The notes: generated from the sequence alone by a model not told the origin. A stretch of 64,000 nucleotides of DNA from Natrinema longum (GCF_017352095.1 NZ_CP071463.1:1860001-1924000), one strand, 5' to 3'. Positions 50,875 through 60,079 are shown, counted from the stretch's first letter. Numbers and translations: made by a program.

Positions 50875-52185
50875 ATGGTGATGGCTCGGCCCGCCCGCGA
50901 TCCGACCGACGACCTGCTGGTCGCTGCCGACGTCCTCGGATCGTTCGGTGTCACGGCGACGGATCTCGCCGGCGAGCCGGCCGAGGAGAACGGCCTCGAG
51001 GACGCAGTGGCCGACGTCCTTTCGACGGGCGTCGATCGGACGGCGGTGCTCCGGCGGACCATCGCGCGAAGCGACCGTGGAATCGACTGTACGGCGCGGT
51101 ACTCACGGGCTGATCTCGAGGCGGAACTCGAGGCCGCCTTCGAGGCGATCGGCTGGTCGTTCGCGAGTTCGGCCACGTCCGGGAGACTGGAACTGACCGC
51201 GACCGATCCCCACGGGCGGAGCCGCGAGGCGACAGTTACCTATCCCGAAACGCCCCTCGCATCCGATAACCTCCCCGCGGTCCTGTGGACGATCACCGAG
51301 ACGGTCCTCGCCGGGACCGACGCACGGTTCGTCCTCCTCTCGTCGGGCGTCGATCGCTGGCGTGGCGCGCTGGCGGCCGAACCCGAACTCGAGCGACTCC
51401 GCGAGCGGTACGGACCGCGGATCGAGGCGTTCGATCGTCCGCTGTGTCCCGAGTACGGACTCGCGGCGTACGTTCCCGGGGCGGAACCCGACGGGTCGTC
51501 GGCACTCGGAGCCGATAGCCACGGTTTCGAACCCCACGACGACCCCTGGCCACCGTGGGCACTCGAGTACGAGACCCACGGACGAAGCGACCCGGATCCC
51601 GGGAGCGTCGACTCCCTCATCGAGGACGCCGAGCCGTCTTCGGCGGCGACCGACTCGACCCGGCCGTCGACCTCGGAGGCGTCCACGTCGGACGAGCGAC
51701 GCGAAATCGACGGCTTCGAACTCCGCGGCGCGCCGTCGGTTTCGCGGACCCGTCCTGAGGGGTCGACCGAGACGGGCGACTCCGGACGGTCGTCGGGCGA
51801 CTCGAGTCGCCCCGATCGATCGGCGGGGGCCGACGAGTCGTCGACGCGGACGACCGAGTTCGGGACGCTGTCGGGATCGACCACGACCACGCGCGTCGAG
51901 AACGACTCGTTCGGGACGGATCTCGACCCCCAGTCCGAGGACGACCGTTACCGTGCCGTCGGTGCGGCGCTCGATGCCGGTGGAACGGTCTCCGTTCGAG
52001 GCTTGCTCGAGGACGACGAGTTCCTCCCGGAGCTACCGGCCGTCGAGCCCACCGAGACCCGTATCGAGTTCGACGACGAGTGTGCCCCCGTCGAGCCCCC
52101 CGATGCGACCGCAGCGGCCGAGGAGTCGGGATTCGAGTGGGTCGAGACGGGCTCGCTCGAGACGATGCGGCTCTCGGATGGATAG
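50875..52185 (+). CDS. Conserved haloarchaeal hypothetical protein with acidic linker
   Basis: The 436-residue soluble protein has a structured N-terminal half (about 1-195; MVMARPARDPTDDLLVAADV, PEYGLAAYVPGAEPDG). A Ser/Asp/Thr/Arg-rich disordered linker (about 200-345) and a short C-terminal piece (YRAVGAALDAGGTVSVRGLLEDDEFLPELP to the end) follow. No enzyme motif was seen. The ATG at 50875 has a good TATA box. It has its own promoter and lies just before the pheST leader. Confidence 0.65.
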   Translation: MVMARPARDPTDDLLVAADVLGSFGVTATDLAGEPAEENGLEDAVADVLSTGVDRTAVLRRTIARSDRGIDCTARYSRADLEAELEAAFEAIGWSFASSATSGRLELTATDPHGRSREATVTYPETPLASDNLPAVLWTITETVLAGTDARFVLLSSGVDRWRGALAAEPELERLRERYGPRIEAFDRPLCPEYGLAAYVPGAEPDGSSALGADSHGFEPHDDPWPPWALEYETHGRSDPDPGSVDSLIEDAEPSSAATDSTRPSTSEASTSDERREIDGFELRGAPSVSRTRPEGSTETGDSGRSSGDSSRPDRSAGADESSTRTTEFGTLSGSTTTTRVENDSFGTDLDPQSEDDRYRAVGAALDAGGTVSVRGLLEDDEFLPELPAVEPTETRIEFDDECAPVEPPDATAAAEESGFEWVETGSLETMRLSDG

Positions 52186-52214
52186 TCCTGCCGTGTGGTA
52201 GCTCACATCACAAC

Positions 52215-52221
52215 GTTTTTA
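52215..52221 (+). promoter_or_regulatory. TATA box of the pheST leader transcript
   Basis: GTTTTTA lies 25-31 nt before the ATG of the 28-codon leader frame at 52246, so a leaderless mRNA would start at that codon rather than near pheS. Confidence 0.55.
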
Positions 52222-52245
52222 CGCCGCTCACGAGTGGCCTCGAGT

Positions 52246-52332
52246 ATGGCAGCCGAATCCCAGGTTCGTGCCAGTGACGGCACCCGACCACAGCGACCGC
52301 GATCGGGATTCGGTTTCTTCTTCGCCCGGTGA
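52246..52332 (+). CDS. Phe-rich leader peptide upstream of pheST (candidate)
   Basis: The 28-residue frame starts at the expected leaderless position and ends in FGFFFAR. Four of its last seven residues are Phe, at positions 22, 24, 25 and 26, and all four use TTC. Its last codons form the 5' arm of a hairpin (GCCCGG pairing with CCGGGC around the stop). Two more 7-bp hairpins follow before pheS at 52469. This is the layout of an amino-acid attenuation leader like bacterial pheM-pheST. It has not been shown to be translated. Confidence 0.65.
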   Translation: MAAESQVRASDGTRPQRPRSGFGFFFAR

Positions 52333-52339
52333 CCCGGGC
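52324..52339 (+). promoter_or_regulatory. Hairpin over the leader stop codon
   Basis: GCCCGG (52324-52329) and CCGGGC (52334-52339) pair with loop TGAC, which contains the TGA stop. A ribosome finishing the leader would melt it; a ribosome stalled at the TTC codons would not. Confidence 0.45.
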
Positions 52340-52348
52340 CGGTGGACT

Positions 52349-52375
52349 CGCGAGCCCTCACATCGAGTGCTCGCG
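52349..52375 (+). promoter_or_regulatory. Second leader hairpin
   Basis: CGCGAGC (52349-52355) and GCTCGCG (52369-52375) form a perfect 7-bp stem with a 13-nt loop. Confidence 0.45.
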
Positions 52376-52400
52376 GCGAAACCGACCGTTCGAGGCCCCA

Positions 52401-52418
52401 GCGGGGAGCCGTCCCCGC
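52401..52418 (+). terminator. Third leader hairpin, possible attenuator
   Basis: GCGGGGA and TCCCCGC form a 7-bp stem with the tetraloop GCCG. An upstream CCCC run (52396-52399) could pair with the GGGG instead, so alternative folding is possible. There is no oligo-T tract right after it. Confidence 0.35.
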
Positions 52419-52468
52419 ACAGTATCGGAACCGCTAACTAACCGACACGCAGGGATACGAACAAGCGA

Positions 52469-53995
52469 ATGCAACTGCCAGCACAACAGGTCGCGGTCTT
52501 GGAGACCGCGAACGCGGACGAGGCAACGTCCGTCGACGCCCTCGCCGCGGCGACCGAACTCCCGCCCGAAACCGTCACCGGGGCCGTCTTCGAACTCGAG
52601 GACGAGGGACTGGTCGCCGTCAGCGAACGCGTCGACGAAACGGTCACGCTCACCGACGAGGGACACGACTACGCCGAGACGGGACTGCCCGAGATCCGAC
52701 TCTACGAGGCCGCCCTCGAGGCCGGTGCCGACGCCGACCCCGTCTCGATGGGGCAGGTCATCGGTGCGTCGGGGCTTGAGGGCGGTGCGGTCGACATCGC
52801 GCTCTCGAACTACGCGCGCAAGGGCTACGGCGTCATCGACAGCGGCGAGCTCACCGCCGATGCCGACGCGGATCCGGACGCCGACGCGGAGGCGAACGCG
52901 CTCGCGGCGCTCGACGACGTGGACGATGCGCCGGTCGATAGCGTCGCCGTCGACGAGGACATTATCGACCAGCTCGAGCGCCGCGGCCTGCTCGAGCGCC
53001 GCGAGTCGACGGTCCGCGAGGTAACCCTGACCGAGCGCGCGGTGACGGAGCTGATGGCGGGGATCGAGACGGCCGAGACGGTCGGTCAGGTCACGCCGGA
53101 GCTACTCACCAGCGGCGAGTGGGAGGACGTCGAGTTCTCCGAGTACAACGTCGAGGCCGACGCCGAGCGCTTCGACGGCGGCAAGGTCCACATCCTGCGC
53201 CAGACTGCCGAGCGCGTCAAAGACGTCCTCGTCGGCATGGGCTTCCAGGAGATGGAAGGCCCCCACGTCGACGCGGACTTCTGGATCAACGACTGCCTGT
53301 TCATGCCCCAGGACCATCCCGCACGCACCCACTGGGACCGGTTCGCCCTCGAGCAGCCGACCCACATCGACGACCTCCCCGACGACCTCGTCGACCGCGT
53401 CGAGCGCGCCCACAAAGAAGGCGTCGGCCCGGACGGCGAGGGGTATCACTCGCCGTGGGACGAGGACTTCGCGCGGGCGCTCGCGCTGCGCGGGCACACC
53501 ACGTCGCTGTCGACGCGCTATCTCTCCGGCGAGGAGATCGGCGATCTCGAGCCGCCACAGCGGTACTTCAGCGTCGAGAAGGTGTACCGCAACGACACGC
53601 TCGACCCGACGCATCTGCTCGAGTTCTTCCAGATCGAGGGCTGGGTGATGGCCGAGGACCTCTCGGTGCGCGATCTGATGGGAACCTTCGAGGAGTTCTA
53701 CGCCCAGTTCGGGATCACGGACATCCAGTTCAAACCCCACTACAACCCCTACACGGAGCCGAGTTTCGAGCTGTTTGGCACCCACCCGACGACCGGCGAA
53801 CTCGTCGAGATCGGCAACTCGGGGATCTTCCGCGAGGAGATGCTCGAGCCGCTGGGCGTCGAGTGTGACGTGATGGCCTGGGGACTCGCTCTCGAGCGAC
53901 TGCTCATGCTGATGTACGGCTTCGAGGACATCCGCGACATCCACGGGACGCTGTGTGACCTGGAACTGCTGCGCGAAACGGAGGTGACCTACTGA
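52469..53995 (+). CDS. pheS: Phenylalanine--tRNA ligase alpha subunit
   Basis: The 508-residue class II synthetase subunit begins MQLPAQQVAVLETANADEATSV, a winged-helix N-domain (about 1-75) typical of archaeal PheS. The catalytic core carries motif 2 YFSVEKVYRNDTLDPTHLLEFFQIEGW near 380 and motif 3 MAWGLALERLLML near 472. PheT follows with a TGATG overlap, so the subunits are co-translated. The gene is under a long leader with a candidate Phe attenuator. Confidence 0.96.
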   Translation: MQLPAQQVAVLETANADEATSVDALAAATELPPETVTGAVFELEDEGLVAVSERVDETVTLTDEGHDYAETGLPEIRLYEAALEAGADADPVSMGQVIGASGLEGGAVDIALSNYARKGYGVIDSGELTADADADPDADAEANALAALDDVDDAPVDSVAVDEDIIDQLERRGLLERRESTVREVTLTERAVTELMAGIETAETVGQVTPELLTSGEWEDVEFSEYNVEADAERFDGGKVHILRQTAERVKDVLVGMGFQEMEGPHVDADFWINDCLFMPQDHPARTHWDRFALEQPTHIDDLPDDLVDRVERAHKEGVGPDGEGYHSPWDEDFARALALRGHTTSLSTRYLSGEEIGDLEPPQRYFSVEKVYRNDTLDPTHLLEFFQIEGWVMAEDLSVRDLMGTFEEFYAQFGITDIQFKPHYNPYTEPSFELFGTHPTTGELVEIGNSGIFREEMLEPLGVECDVMAWGLALERLLMLMYGFEDIRDIHGTLCDLELLRETEVTY

Positions 53996-55758
53996 TGCCC
54001 ACGGTCGATATCGACCCCGACGAACTGCGTGACCTGACCGGCCACGACGAGAAGAGCGACGAAGAGCTACAGGAAGACCTGTTCGGGCTCGGCCTCGAGT
54101 TCGAGGGACGGACGGAGGACGGCGAGTTCGAACTCGAGTTCGCACCCGACCGGCTCGATCGACTCTCCGTCGAGGGCGTCGCCCGCTCGATGCGCTACCA
54201 GTACGGCGACGCACGCGGGGTACACGTCCCCTCGCCCAACTCTCCCGACTGGACGATCGAGGTCGCGGCGTCGGTCCCCGACGAGCGTCCATACGTCACC
54301 GGCGCGGTGATCCGCGACGTCGATCTCGACGAGGAGGCCCTCGAGTCGCTCATCCAACTCCAGGAGAAGCTCCACGCGACGATGGGCCGCAAGCGCGCGA
54401 AGGGTGCGATCGGGATCCACGACCTGACGATGCTGAAGGGCACCGCTGCGACGGAGGGCAACCCGACGATCCAGTACGTCGGCGTCGAACCGGACGAGGA
54501 CCGGTTCGTCCCCCTCGACTCCGATCAGGAGATGACGCCGGCGGACGTGCTCGAGGACCACGGGACGGGCCAGACCTACGCCGATCTCGTCAGCGAGTAC
54601 GACCGCTATCCCGCGATCTACGACAGCATCGGTCTGTTCTCGTTCCCGCCGGTCATCAACGGCCGGCGCACCGAGGTGTCGACGGACTCGCGGGACCTGT
54701 TCGTCGAGATGACCGGCACCGATCAGTGGACGATCGACAAGATGCTGAACATCGTCTGCTACGCGCTGTCGGCTCGGGGAGCCACGCTCGAGGAGGTGAC
54801 GGTCGAGTATCCGGATAGCGAGTCCGCGAACGCGGACTCGAACGGGAGCCGGACTGCGTCCGGCGGACGCGAGCTCGTCCGGCCCGACCTCTCGATGAAG
54901 ACGAAGACGGTCGCCCACGACCGCATCGAGACCATCCTCGGCATCGGGCTCGATCCCGACGACGTGATCGACCTCGCCGAGCGGTCGGGGCTCGAGGCGG
55001 CGAAAGAAGAGAACGAGAACGCCGATCTCGTCTACGAGGTCACTATCCCGCCCTACCGCGTCGACGTGCTCCACCCGCTGGACGTCATCGACGACCTCGG
55101 GCGGGCCTACGGCTTCAACGAACTCGAGCCTCGCTACCCCGACGTGGGGACCGTCGGCGGCCGCCACGAGCGCTCCCGACTCGAGCGCGCGGTCCGTGAG
55201 GGCCTCGTCGGCCTGGGCTTCGAGGACCTGCTGAACTTCCACATGATCAGCGAGGAAGAGAACTACGACCGGCTCGACGTGGCCCCCGGTGACGACGTCT
55301 ACGGGGCCGGCGAGCCGGCGACGATCAAAGAGCCCTACAGCGAGGACTTCACCATGCTGCGGACCTGGGTCATGCCGTCGCTGTTGATGGTCCTCGAGCG
55401 CAACACCCACCGCTCGTACCCGCAGAACCTCGCCGAGATCGGCTTCGCGGCCGCGGTCGACGAGAGCGAAAACACCGGCGTCAGCGAGGGTCGCCGCGTC
55501 GGGGCCGTCCTCGCCCACCACGACGCCGGCTACGAGGACGCCAAGGCACGGCTGCAGGCGCTCGCCCGCAACTTCGACGTCGACCTCGAGACGCCCCCCA
55601 CCGACCACCCGACCTTCATTTCGGGTCGAACCGCGGCGGTCGTCATCGACGGCGAGGAAGTCGGCGTCATCGGCGAGGTCCACCCGAAGGTGCTCGTCGA
55701 ACACGACCTCGAGGTGCCGGTGTCGGCCTTCGAGTTCGACCTCGAGGCGCTCCGATAG
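53995..55758 (+). CDS. pheT: Phenylalanine--tRNA ligase beta subunit
   Basis: The 587-residue subunit completes the alpha2-beta2 enzyme. It begins MPTVDIDPDELRDLTGHDEKSDEELQ and has the B3/B4 editing-domain-type segment near 90-260, the B5 repeats near 290-370 and a class II-like core near 380-587 (MLRTWVMPSLLMVLERNTHRSYPQNLAEIG). No insertion or truncation is apparent. It ends before a stem-loop at 55911. Confidence 0.95.
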   Translation: MPTVDIDPDELRDLTGHDEKSDEELQEDLFGLGLEFEGRTEDGEFELEFAPDRLDRLSVEGVARSMRYQYGDARGVHVPSPNSPDWTIEVAASVPDERPYVTGAVIRDVDLDEEALESLIQLQEKLHATMGRKRAKGAIGIHDLTMLKGTAATEGNPTIQYVGVEPDEDRFVPLDSDQEMTPADVLEDHGTGQTYADLVSEYDRYPAIYDSIGLFSFPPVINGRRTEVSTDSRDLFVEMTGTDQWTIDKMLNIVCYALSARGATLEEVTVEYPDSESANADSNGSRTASGGRELVRPDLSMKTKTVAHDRIETILGIGLDPDDVIDLAERSGLEAAKEENENADLVYEVTIPPYRVDVLHPLDVIDDLGRAYGFNELEPRYPDVGTVGGRHERSRLERAVREGLVGLGFEDLLNFHMISEEENYDRLDVAPGDDVYGAGEPATIKEPYSEDFTMLRTWVMPSLLMVLERNTHRSYPQNLAEIGFAAAVDESENTGVSEGRRVGAVLAHHDAGYEDAKARLQALARNFDVDLETPPTDHPTFISGRTAAVVIDGEEVGVIGEVHPKVLVEHDLEVPVSAFEFDLEALR

Positions 55759-55910
55759 GGCCGGGAACGAAGCGAGCGGTTCTTTTTCGGCCGGCTGTCT
55801 CGAGGGACTCCGCTGACCGCGGGCGTCGCGACGAACGCCAGAAGCAGGGGCTGTCGTGCGAAGACTCGTGGCGCGGGAACCGATAGTAGCCACCGAAGGT
55901 CACTGCACAT

Positions 55911-55937
55911 CTAATCGCGCGACAGCGTTGCGATTAG
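55911..55937. terminator. Stem-loop between convergent pheT and hisA
   Basis: CTAATCGC and GCGATTAG pair perfectly around an 11-nt loop. The position between two converging genes suggests a two-way terminator. Confidence 0.4.
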
Positions 55938-55950
55938 TGCGTCAATCGTT

Positions 55951-56715
55951 TCAACGGCTACTACCGTCGTCGGCGTCGACCGCGGCCTGTGTCTCCGCGA
56001 GCGTGAAGTTCCCCTCGTAGAGCGCGCTGCCGACGACGACCGCAGCGGCACCGGCGTCCGCCAGCTCTCGCACGTCCGCGAGCGTCGCGACGCCGCCGCT
56101 GGCGATCACGGGGATATCCGTCGCCGCGACCAGTTCGCGGACGGGGTCGGTCGCGACGCCCTCGAGTCGCCCCTCGACGTCGACGTTCGTAAAGAGGATC
56201 GCGGCGGCCCCGAGCTCCGCGTAGCGTTCGGCGGCCTCGACCGGACTGATTCCCGCGCCTTCGGTCCATCCCTCGACGACGACCTCGCCGTCTTTCGCGT
56301 CGAGGCTGACGACCACGCTGTCGGGGTGGGTCTCGCTGATTTCGGCGACGATCTCGGGGTGTTCGACTGCTGCAGTGCCGAGGATGACGCGGTCGACGCC
56401 CCGCTCGAGCAGATCGATCGCACCCTCGGCGGTGCGGATCCCACCGCCGAGCTGGGTCGGCACGTCGACGGCGTCGATCACCGCGTCGATGGCGTCGGCG
56501 TTCGCCCGTTCACCCTCGAACGCGCCGTCGAGGTCGACGAGGTGGAGCGTCGTCGCGCCGGCGTCGATCCACCGCCGGGCCGCCTCGACGGGATCGCCGT
56601 AGGTCGTCTCCGTCCCCCGCTCTCCCTGGACGAGCTGGACGACCTCGCCGTCCTGGATGTCGACCGCCGGAATCACCTCGAAGCTCCCGAACCGACCGCT
56701 CGCGTCGTCGTTCAT
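55951..56715 (-). CDS. hisA: Phosphoribosylformimino-5-aminoimidazole carboxamide ribotide isomerase
   Basis: The 254-residue (beta/alpha)8 enzyme of histidine synthesis opens with FEVIPAVDIQDGEVVQLVQGE (catalytic Asp in the first strand). The TQLGGGIRTAEGA phosphate loop near residue 88 and the second catalytic Asp in VDVEGRLEG are visible. VIASGGVATLADV is the second phosphate site. The ATG at 56715 is chosen, as the upstream extension is unlike family members. Other his genes are not in the window. Confidence 0.93.
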   Translation of the reverse strand: MNDDASGRFGSFEVIPAVDIQDGEVVQLVQGERGTETTYGDPVEAARRWIDAGATTLHLVDLDGAFEGERANADAIDAVIDAVDVPTQLGGGIRTAEGAIDLLERGVDRVILGTAAVEHPEIVAEISETHPDSVVVSLDAKDGEVVVEGWTEGAGISPVEAAERYAELGAAAILFTNVDVEGRLEGVATDPVRELVAATDIPVIASGGVATLADVRELADAGAAAVVVGSALYEGNFTLAETQAAVDADDGSSR

Positions 56716-57002
56716 ACTCGAGTGGGCGAGGCCGGCGCGAGTAAAAGCGACGGTTTCGCCGAACGACCACCGTCCTTCCACTGTCCGCGTTCGCGCCCGC
56801 AGTAACGTTCCTCGCGCTGATGAGTACGAGACGGTCGTGATCGGCAGTCACGGGGAACCGTCGCGGAACGGCTGTTCGTCGGGAACGTCGCTGAAATGCC
56901 CGTTCGCCGGTCGCCGGTGCCGGTCGTAGTCGTTCGGTGAGTGGAGTGCAGTTCGAACGGTCCCACTGACTGATGGTTGCCGACGCTGACGCGAATAGGC
57001 GC

Positions 57003-57010
57003 GCTTTTAC
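57003..57010 (+). promoter_or_regulatory. TATA box of the phosphate transporter gene
   Basis: GCTTTTAC-type box about 25-32 nt before the GTG at 57035, supporting that start and a leaderless mRNA. Confidence 0.4.
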
Positions 57011-57034
57011 GGTCGGATCGCATGACTATCGAAC

Positions 57035-58216
57035 GTGCCGGAAGTACTACTTATCGTCGGGATCCTCACCGCGATCTTCGTCGGCTACAATATTGGCGGA
57101 TCGACGACCGGTCCCGCCTTCGGCCCAGCCGTCGGCGCGAACGTGATCACGAAGGTGATGGCTGCCGGGCTGATGTCTGTCTTCTTCTTCATCGGAGCCT
57201 ACACCATCGGCCCGAACGTCGTCGATACGCTCGGTACGGATCTCGTCAACGACACGTCGATCTTTACGCTCCGATCGAACGTCGCCGTGCTCTTCTTTAT
57301 CGGCGGCGCGTTGTTCGTCGGCAACTACGCGGGCGTTCCCGCGTCGACGTCGATGACTGCAGTCGGGGCGATCGCCGCGCTCGGGCTCGCAACGGGCGAA
57401 CTCAACTGGGATATACTCGGCGAGATCGCCGTCTGGTGGATCGTCGCGCCGATCCTCGGGTTCTGGGTCGCCGGCGTCGTCGGCCGGTACTTCTACCCCC
57501 GGATCAACGCCTGGGTCGCGATCGAAAGCAAAGAGGGCGGCCGACCGATGGTCTCGGTCGATCGGTCGGGACTCGTCCCGCGACTCCAGTTCGGGGTCGA
57601 CGCCAATCGGCGGGAGATCACCGGTGCGCTGGTCGTCGTTGCGATCGGCTGTCTGATGGGATTCTCGTCGGGGACGAGCAACATCGCCAACGCGATCGCG
57701 CCGATCTACGGGACCGGTGACGTCGATATGGTGCCGCTGATCCTGATCGGCTCGGCGGCGGTCGCGGTCGGCTGTTTCACCATCGCTCGCCGCACCCTCG
57801 ACACCCTCGGCAACGACATCACGCACCTTCCGCTGACGGCCGCGATCGTCGTCGCCGTCATCAGTTCGGGGATCGTCATCGGTCTCTCGTCGATCGGCAT
57901 CCCCGCGAGCTTCGTCGTCATCGCGACGATGAGTATCGTCGGGCTGGGCTGGGGACGAGCGACCCGCACGACGACGCTGTCCGGTGTCAGAGCCGGCGAG
58001 GAGACCCGCGTCTCGGTCGGCGCACTGACCGCCGATGAGGAAGGTGAACGCTCCCCCAAGATCGGCGAGGAAGAGCCGGCGGACATCCCGAAAGCGTCGG
58101 ACCTGTTCGATCCCTCGACGACGGCCCGTGTGATCCTCATGCAAAACGTCGTACCGGCCATCTCGACGGTCGGAGCCTACCTCACCTTCCGATTCGTCCC
58201 GGTCTTCGGGTTCTAA
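57035..58216 (+). CDS. PiT-family inorganic phosphate transporter
   Basis: The 393-residue permease has about 10-11 membrane helices and the PiT inverted repeats. The first half has YNIGGSTTGPAFGPAVGANVITKVMAAGL and VPASTSMTAVGAIAAL; the second has SSGTSNIANAIAPIYG and LGNDITHLPLTAA. A cytoplasmic loop near 325-365 is acidic. It should carry phosphate with a cation. The GTG at 57035 is used. Adjacent PhoU-like genes were not seen. Confidence 0.88.
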   Translation: MPEVLLIVGILTAIFVGYNIGGSTTGPAFGPAVGANVITKVMAAGLMSVFFFIGAYTIGPNVVDTLGTDLVNDTSIFTLRSNVAVLFFIGGALFVGNYAGVPASTSMTAVGAIAALGLATGELNWDILGEIAVWWIVAPILGFWVAGVVGRYFYPRINAWVAIESKEGGRPMVSVDRSGLVPRLQFGVDANRREITGALVVVAIGCLMGFSSGTSNIANAIAPIYGTGDVDMVPLILIGSAAVAVGCFTIARRTLDTLGNDITHLPLTAAIVVAVISSGIVIGLSSIGIPASFVVIATMSIVGLGWGRATRTTTLSGVRAGEETRVSVGALTADEEGERSPKIGEEEPADIPKASDLFDPSTTARVILMQNVVPAISTVGAYLTFRFVPVFGF

Positions 58217-58414
58217 TCGGTTGGCGAACACCTCGAGACCGGCTCGCTGTCGTAACGGCCCCCTATCGCCCCCTCGACGGGAGCGAACGGGGAGAGGCAT
58301 CAGATATTTTAGATCCGGCAAGGGATACGCCGTCCCTACGAATACGTTCGGACATTTCTTTTTCTCTTCCGTTTGCCCACTATTCTTGTAACGAACTATC
58401 GAATTCTTGCCTTC

Positions 58415-58428
58415 GAATTGGTCAATTC
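58415..58428. promoter_or_regulatory. Inverted repeat upstream of ferredoxin
   Basis: GAATTG-GT-CAATTC is a perfect 6-2-6 inverted repeat about 66 nt before the ferredoxin start. A regulatory role is inferred from symmetry alone. Confidence 0.3.
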
Positions 58429-58493
58429 CGGCTCAAAGACAATTTAGGACTGAACAGCAAGCTATACCAGTGCGGGACTCGAATCGCCGGATG

Positions 58494-58883
58494 ATGCCCA
58501 CGGTAGAATACCTCAACTACGAAGTACTGGACGATCAGGGCTGGGACATGGACGACGACGACCTCTTCGAACAGGCTGCCGACGCTGGCCTCGACGATGA
58601 GGACTACGGCACGCTCGACGTCGCCGAGGGCGAATACATCCTCGAGGCGGCCGAAGCACAGGGCTACGACTGGCCCTTCTCGTGTCGCGCCGGTGCCTGT
58701 GCGAACTGTGCCGCGATCGTCTTCGAGGGCGAGATCGAGATGGACATGCAGCAGATCCTCTCGGACGAGGAAGTCGAGGACAAAAACGTCCGCTTGACCT
58801 GCATCGGATCGGCCGAGACCGACGAGGTCAAGATCGTCTACAACGCAAAGCACCTCGACTACCTGCAGAACCGCGTCATCTAA
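58494..58883 (+). CDS. 2Fe-2S ferredoxin
   Basis: The 129-residue ferredoxin begins [32 protein letters not shown], the acidic N-terminal extension characteristic of haloarchaeal [2Fe-2S] ferredoxins. Cluster ligands are in [10 protein letters not shown] (three Cys) and a fourth in LTCIGS. It serves as the electron carrier for 2-oxoacid oxidoreductases. The start is the second of two adjacent ATGs (58491/58494), chosen from the known N-terminus. Confidence 0.95.
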   Translation: MPTVEYLNYEVLDDQGWDMDDDDLFEQAADAGLDDEDYGTLDVAEGEYILEAAEAQGYDWPFSCRAGACANCAAIVFEGEIEMDMQQILSDEEVEDKNVRLTCIGSAETDEVKIVYNAKHLDYLQNRVI

Positions 58884-59034
58884 GCAACAGCAGTTAACGA
58901 TTGGTAACAGCCGGGGCGCGGTTCATCACCTCGGTCTCATGTTTTTGCGCCTTCGATAGCGACACTGCTCCCTCGGTTGCTCGACAGTCGAAACGGTGGT
59001 GTGTCTCTCTATGACTTGGGACGAGCAGGTGATG

Positions 59035-59043
59035 GGAGGCGTG
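59035..59043 (+). repeat. Target site duplication, left copy
   Basis: GGAGGCGTG immediately precedes the IS left end and is repeated exactly after its right end. Confidence 0.8.
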
Positions 59044-59977
59044 GGCCGTGTTTAGACGCTAGTAATATTGCCTCTATGTCGGGAATTCTAGGAAATGAAG
59101 CGAGCACAGGTGGATGTGCACTCCAAACTGGCCCGCTTCACCGAACGATGCGTCGAATTGTCTCAAAAAGCTGTCGGAAGCGGTTCAACAGAACCTCTCA
59201 GCAAAGGAAAAGATGGCTACGCTGATTGGGTGATCGTAGCGATCCACGGTCTTCGAGAATACCTCGATCACTCCTACCGACGGTTGCTAGACGTTCTTCG
59301 AGAAATGCCTGCTATTGTCGCCAAACTCGGCCTTTCACCGGATGAGCTGCCGGACTTCACCACCGTTTGTGCTCGAAAACAAGATCTCAAGATGCCCGTC
59401 TGGCGGATGCTGTTGCAGCTGTCGGCGGAACTGTTCGATACCGGAGAGGTACAAGCAATCGACTCAACCAGCATCGCTCATCGCTCGTCCAGCCATAACT
59501 ACGCAAAGCGCGTCAAAGGAACGTTTGAGTCGGTCAAAGCCACTATTCTCGTAGACTGTTCTACGCGAGCTATTCTCGACGTACACTGCTCGATGAACCT
59601 ACCACACGACACGCAGATTGCGTGGCAAGTCCTGAAAAGAAACCTCAGCAACGTGGAAACTATCGTTGCTGACAAAGGGTTTGATTGGGATGAACTTCGG
59701 CAGATGCTGCGAAATGAGGGGATTAGACCGGTGATCAAGCATCGTGAGTTCTATTCGCTGGACGCCGCACACAATGCTCGGATTGATGATGAAACCTACC
59801 ATCAACGATCTATCGCAGAATCGATGTTTTTCGCGTTGCGCAAGCGATTCGGTTCAACACTTAAGGCAAGAACGTGGTTTGGACAGTTCCGAGAACTCGT
59901 CCTTAAGGCCGCCGTCAGAAACATTGAACAATCGCTCAGGGCCTAACTCAGATGATTTCCACCGTCTAAACAAGACC
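59044..59977 (+). mobile_element. IS5-type insertion sequence, complete (934 bp)
   Basis: The ends are imperfect inverted repeats (GGCCGTGTTTAGACG left, GGTCTTGTTTAGACG right, 13 of 15 match). A perfect 9-bp target duplication GGAGGCGTG flanks it. It contains one transposase gene. Removing it and one duplicate restores a continuous intergenic sequence. The exact end may shift by one base. The intact duplication indicates a recent insertion. Confidence 0.85.
59095..59946 (+). CDS. IS5-family transposase
   Basis: The 283-residue DDE transposase fills the element. The first Asp is in EVQAIDSTSIAHRS (about residue 124), the second in IVADKGFDWDELRQ, and the Glu in QRSIAESMFFALRKRFG. No internal stop or frameshift is visible, so it could be active. 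Base composition is lower in GC than the neighbours, as expected for a mobile gene. Confidence 0.9.
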   Translation: MKRAQVDVHSKLARFTERCVELSQKAVGSGSTEPLSKGKDGYADWVIVAIHGLREYLDHSYRRLLDVLREMPAIVAKLGLSPDELPDFTTVCARKQDLKMPVWRMLLQLSAELFDTGEVQAIDSTSIAHRSSSHNYAKRVKGTFESVKATILVDCSTRAILDVHCSMNLPHDTQIAWQVLKRNLSNVETIVADKGFDWDELRQMLRNEGIRPVIKHREFYSLDAAHNARIDDETYHQRSIAESMFFALRKRFGSTLKARTWFGQFRELVLKAAVRNIEQSLRA

Positions 59978-59986
59978 GGAGGCGTG
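59978..59986 (+). repeat. Target site duplication, right copy
   Basis: GGAGGCGTG follows the IS right end; identical to the left copy. Confidence 0.8.
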
Positions 59987-60079
59987 TATTCAGCACCGCT
60001 CTCTCAAATTTAGCATCGATCGAACGAGAGGGGGTATACGGCATAGTCAGCACCCAGCTGAAGCGATTTCCACCGAAAT

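Noticed and set aside
54067-55893. Very long minus-strand open frame (over 600 codons) opposite pheT
   Set aside because: High GC keeps antisense frames open. pheT on the plus strand has all family motifs, and the antisense product is Asp/Arg/Val-rich without a recognisable domain.
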